Position numbers and translations under genes: made by a program
Shown: piece after piece, positions 16,715 through 18,914 of the stretch
How the letters are laid out: each line of letters opens with the position of its first letter
How positions within the stretch are numbered: position 1 is the first letter of the stretch
The notes under the pieces: model-generated
Seen by the model: only the letters and a program-made list of their open reading frames with translations
What the model was told of the DNA's origin: nothing
Databases searched by the model: none
NCBI GenBank assembly: GCA_903927605.1
Contig: CAIYNT010000325.1
Span: 1-18,914, forward strand
DNA: 18,914 nucleotides
Origin: an uncultured Holophagaceae bacterium
Lineage (GTDB): Bacteria; Acidobacteriota; Holophagae; Holophagales; Holophagaceae
Direction: 5' to 3'

Positions 16715-17461
16715 ATGCCTCGATCCTTCGATCCCCCCATCCACCTCCTGCTGGCCGACGATGAGGAGATCTACCGGAGTGCCACCGCCGAACTCCTCCG
16801 GGAGGACGGATTTCTCGTGGATACAGCCCAGGATGCGGCCGAGGCTACCCGGCTGTTGGAAGGCCGCAGCTACGACGTACTCGTCTCCGATATCCGCATG
16901 CCAGGCAACCTCCAGTTCGAGTTCATCCGGCAGATCGGCCGCCTCACCCCGGACCTGCCCGTGATCATCGTGACGGCCCATCCCACCGTCGAGACCGCCA
17001 CCGAGGCCGTGAACCTGCCGGTGGTCGCCTACCTAACCAAGCCGCTCCCTATCGAGGTATTGGTCGGGCACATCCTGCGCTGCGCTTCAGTGGTCCGCAC
17101 ACGGCGGGCCGTCGGGCGCTATGCGGAACGCCTCTCGAGTTGGTCCCAGGGACTACAGCAACTCCAGGAAGCCGGGCTCGATCATCAAGGGAACCCTTCC
17201 AAACGCCTGGCCCAGGAGGTGCTCGGCCTGGCCCTAGGCAACATGGCCGGCATGCTTTCCGACATGAACTCCCTTTTTGGGGTCGCCCTCGGCGAAGACC
17301 CCGGAGCACTGGCCTGCGTCTCCGGCCAGTGCCCGCGCCTCGATGCCTATCAGCAGGTGCTGCGGGAAGGCATCCAGGTGCTCGAGGCCACCCGGAGCTC
17401 CTTCAAGAGCAAGGAACTTGGGGCCCTCCGCCAAAGGCTGGAACAGCAGCTGGAGTCCTGA
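16715..17461 (+). CDS. Response regulator with unassigned C-terminal helical domain
   Basis: The protein has 248 residues. Residues 8-122 are a receiver domain with D15-D16 (LLADDEEIY), phosphoacceptor D59 in VLVSDIRMPG, a Thr in IIVTAHP and K109 in LTKPL. Residues about 123-248 match no output domain I know: no helix-turn-helix, GGDEF, EAL, HD or AAA+ signature. The region reads as mostly helical, with a long amphipathic stretch at the end (YQQVLREGIQVLEATRSSF onward), a C201-VSGQ-C206 pair and a GNMAGMLSDMNSLFG motif. It may bind a protein partner. The start is ATG 16715, with GGGAA 4 nt upstream. It lies 160 bp after a hybrid kinase, a plausible phosphodonor. It could be a phosphorelay adaptor; this is inference. 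Confidence 0.88.
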   Translation: MPRSFDPPIHLLLADDEEIYRSATAELLREDGFLVDTAQDAAEATRLLEGRSYDVLVSDIRMPGNLQFEFIRQIGRLTPDLPVIIVTAHPTVETATEAVNLPVVAYLTKPLPIEVLVGHILRCASVVRTRRAVGRYAERLSSWSQGLQQLQEAGLDHQGNPSKRLAQEVLGLALGNMAGMLSDMNSLFGVALGEDPGALACVSGQCPRLDAYQQVLREGIQVLEATRSSFKSKELGALRQRLEQQLES

Positions 17462-17604
17462 GACGACGTCAGGTGGCGCCCCTCCTGGCCCGGCTCCAGT
17501 AAAAAATTTGTACGTCTCAGCTGAACCTTTTTTAAGCAAAACGATTGGAGCGATTACGAAATTCAAGTTCCACTGACGGCCCTCCGATGACGTGCGAGTA
17601 GTCG

Positions 17605-17705
17605 ATCCTGCTTTCGGAGCAGGATGCCTTTTCGGGTAGACATCCGGTCTGCAAGTCGAAGGCGCAACCAGTCCGGTCCCCTGGGCCGGGGCGGTTGCGC
17701 CCTTT
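17605..17705 (+). promoter_or_regulatory. Structured leader ahead of the chemoreceptor gene (possible attenuator/riboswitch-like RNA)
   Basis: The 322-bp gap 17462-17783 has no gene. Its first part is AT-rich (about 17500-17570) and probably holds the promoter, but no site is convincing. Three stems follow. Stem 1: ATCCTGCT/AGCAGGAT (17605-17612 and 17618-17625, loop TTCGG). Stem 2: GCCTT/AAGGC (17626-17630 and 17659-17663) closing an inner GTAGAC/GTCTGC stem (17636-17641 and 17647-17652). Stem 3: GGCGCAACC/GGTTGCGCC (17661-17669 and 17693-17701) with an inner CCGGTCC/GGGCCGG stem. Stems 2 and 3 share GGC at 17661-17663 and cannot both form fully, an arrangement typical of switches and attenuators. 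I cannot match it to c-di-GMP (GEMM) or any other class I know. Confidence 0.45.
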
Positions 17706-17714
17706 CCTGTTTTG
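17661..17714 (+). terminator. Possible intrinsic terminator (stem 3 of the chemoreceptor leader)
   Basis: A 9-bp perfect G/C-rich stem with a 7-bp inner stem (one G-U pair) is followed by CTTTCCTGTTTTG. The U-tract is interrupted, so termination may be weak or conditional. It could end the response regulator transcript or act as the off state of the chemoreceptor leader. Confidence 0.4.
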
Positions 17715-17783
17715 ACATTCCCCAACCTGGCAATGCAGCCCCATCCAGATCGCACTTCACTCTTCCACTCAAGGAGATCCACC

Positions 17784-18914
17784 ATGCGATTCCTCGACAA
17801 CACCAAGATCGGGCCCAAGCTCATCGGCGCCTTCCTCGTTGTGGCCGCCCTGCTCGCCGGTATGGGATTCCTGGGCAGCAACAAGCTCCATGCCATCGAC
17901 GACGCCGACACGAGGCTCTACGAGAAGATGACCGTCCCCCTCGCGGAGATTGGCACGACCATGCAGTCCTTCCAGGAGCAGCGGGTCTATGTGCGTGACG
18001 CCATCCTGACCGGGGATGCTGACAAGTTCGGCGCCCGGATCCAGGAGCTTGACGCCGAACTGGCCAAGGTCGAAGAGTCCTTCCAGAAAACACTCCTGAC
18101 CGGTGCGGGCAAGGAGACCTTCAAGAAATACAAGGATTCCTCCCTTCGCTACGACAAGGCCACCGAGCGGATCCTGGCACTGGTCAAGGCCGGTAAGACC
18201 AAGGAAGCCGAGACCTACATGCGGGCAGAGATGGCCAAATCAGGGGAGGAAGTGACCGCGAACCTGACTGCCCTCCAAGGCCTGAAGATCAAGCTGGCCA
18301 AGCAGACCTCCGACGACAACTCCGTCATGGCCAATGGGGCCAGCCGCCTGATGTACATCGTCATGGGGATCGCCGTGCTCTTCTCCATCGGAATCGGCTG
18401 GCTCCTCGCGAAATCCATCACGGGCCCCCTGCAGCAGGGCGTGGAGATGATGAAGGAGATGGTCAAGGGCCACCTGGGCACCCGGCTGAAGATGGAGCGC
18501 AAGGATGAGATCGGCGACCTGGCTCGCGCCATGGACGGCTTCACCGACAACCTCCAGGGCATCGTCGGTGGCCTGCAGGAAATCGCCAAGGGCGACCTGA
18601 ACCGCGAGTGGGTGGCTGTGGACGCCCAGGACGAGATCAACCCAGCCCTGAAGCAGGTCCGGACCAACCTTCAAGCGCTCGTGGCGGATGCCACCATGCT
18701 CAACCAGGCGGCCGTGGAGGGCAAGCTGGCCACCCGCGCCGACGCCACCAAGCACCAGGGCGACTACCGCAAGGTCGTCCAGGGCGTGAACGACTGTCTG
18801 GATGCCGTCATCGGCCCCCTCAATGTCTCAGCCGGCTACGTGGACCGCATCTCCAAGGGCGACATCCCGCCCAAGATCACCGACAAGTACAACGGCGACT
18901 TCAATGAGATCAAG
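17784..18914 (+). CDS. Methyl-accepting chemotaxis protein, 5' part (runs off window)
   Basis: Translation from ATG 17784 is open for 377 codons to the window edge. AAGGAGAT (17771-17778) lies 5 nt upstream, an excellent Shine-Dalgarno. TM1 (about 11-32) and TM2 (188-209) flank a helical periplasmic region (33-187) of four-helix-bundle type. A HAMP domain follows (about 210-262, with the SITGPL start and DEIGDLARAMD). After it come further HAMP-like units (IAKGDLNREW, ATMLNQAAVEGKLATRAD, DYRKVVQGVNDCLDAVIGPL, VDRISKGDIPPKI), typical of poly-HAMP receptors. The methylation helices and CheW/CheA-contact tip are not in the window. It detects an unknown ligand and signals through CheA/CheW. Confidence 0.92.
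   Translation, partial: MRFLDNTKIGPKLIGAFLVVAALLAGMGFLGSNKLHAIDDADTRLYEKMTVPLAEIGTTMQSFQEQRVYVRDAILTGDADKFGARIQELDAELAKVEESFQKTLLTGAGKETFKKYKDSSLRYDKATERILALVKAGKTKEAETYMRAEMAKSGEEVTANLTALQGLKIKLAKQTSDDNSVMANGASRLMYIVMGIAVLFSIGIGWLLAKSITGPLQQGVEMMKEMVKGHLGTRLKMERKDEIGDLARAMDGFTDNLQGIVGGLQEIAKGDLNREWVAVDAQDEINPALKQVRTNLQALVADATMLNQAAVEGKLATRADATKHQGDYRKVVQGVNDCLDAVIGPLNVSAGYVDRISKGDIPPKITDKYNGDFNEIK

Noticed and set aside
17530..17560. Sigma-28-type flagellar/chemotaxis promoter before the chemoreceptor
   Set aside because: TTAAG and GCGATTA resemble the two boxes, but matches are partial and the spacing is off. Not strong enough to report.
17605..17705. c-di-GMP (GEMM) riboswitch ahead of the chemoreceptor
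   Set aside because: The expected core segments (GCAAA-type and GAAA tetraloop elements with their spacing) are not visible. The structure is kept as an unassigned leader.

Overview
The window is GC-rich (roughly two thirds G+C by eye), with strong G/C third-position bias and dense coding on both strands. Split glycyl-tRNA synthetase genes (glyQ/glyS), two hybrid histidine kinases, tandem bacteriohemerythrins and a multi-HAMP chemoreceptor suggest a free-living Gram-negative bacterium with elaborate signalling. My best guess is an acidobacterium of the Holophaga/Geothrix kind. That is an inference from gene style; no rRNA or other taxonomic marker is present.

Layout. Positions 10-3074 (minus): glyQ then glyS, overlapping by 4 bp, with a promoter-like sequence in the short gap to a divergent GNAT acetyltransferase (3133-3666, plus). 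Positions 3667-4152 (minus): an RDD-family membrane protein that abuts the acetyltransferase stop to stop. Positions 4245-5346 (plus): a carbamate kinase gene preceded by a -35/-10 pair and an unusual 34-codon leader ORF that repeats the kinase's own first codons. Positions 5521-5814 (plus): a YciI-like protein. Positions 14332-5819 (all minus, read right to left): a CheR-type methyltransferase catalytic domain, a metallo-beta-lactamase-fold hydrolase, a GNAT-like protein, a very large hybrid sensor kinase (1798 aa), two bacteriohemerythrins and a single-domain CheY-like regulator. Positions 14647-18914 (plus): a second hybrid kinase (about 635 aa), a response regulator with an unassigned C-terminal domain, a structured non-coding leader, and the 5' part of a methyl-accepting chemotaxis protein running off the window.

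How the parts may work together. The left third holds translation and metabolic genes. The right two thirds is a signalling neighbourhood: membrane sensing (7 TM plus an extracytoplasmic domain), PAS/GAF sensing, phosphorelay, possible O2 or redox sensing or buffering by the hemerythrins, and a chemotaxis receptor. The kinase-hemerythrin-hemerythrin-CheY string has gaps of 68, 53 and 37 bp and is probably one transcript. A perfect TGTGA-N6-TCACA palindrome lies upstream of the kinase and suggests control by a CRP/FNR-family regulator.

Most notable: (1) the duplicated carbamate kinase 5' end forming a translationally coupled leader ORF; (2) overlapping, mutually exclusive helices ahead of the chemoreceptor gene, an attenuator-like arrangement I cannot assign to a known class; (3) the kinase/hemerythrin/CheY cluster with its CRP-like site; (4) compositional mosaicism inside glyS. 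No mobile element, CRISPR array, tRNA or rRNA was found.
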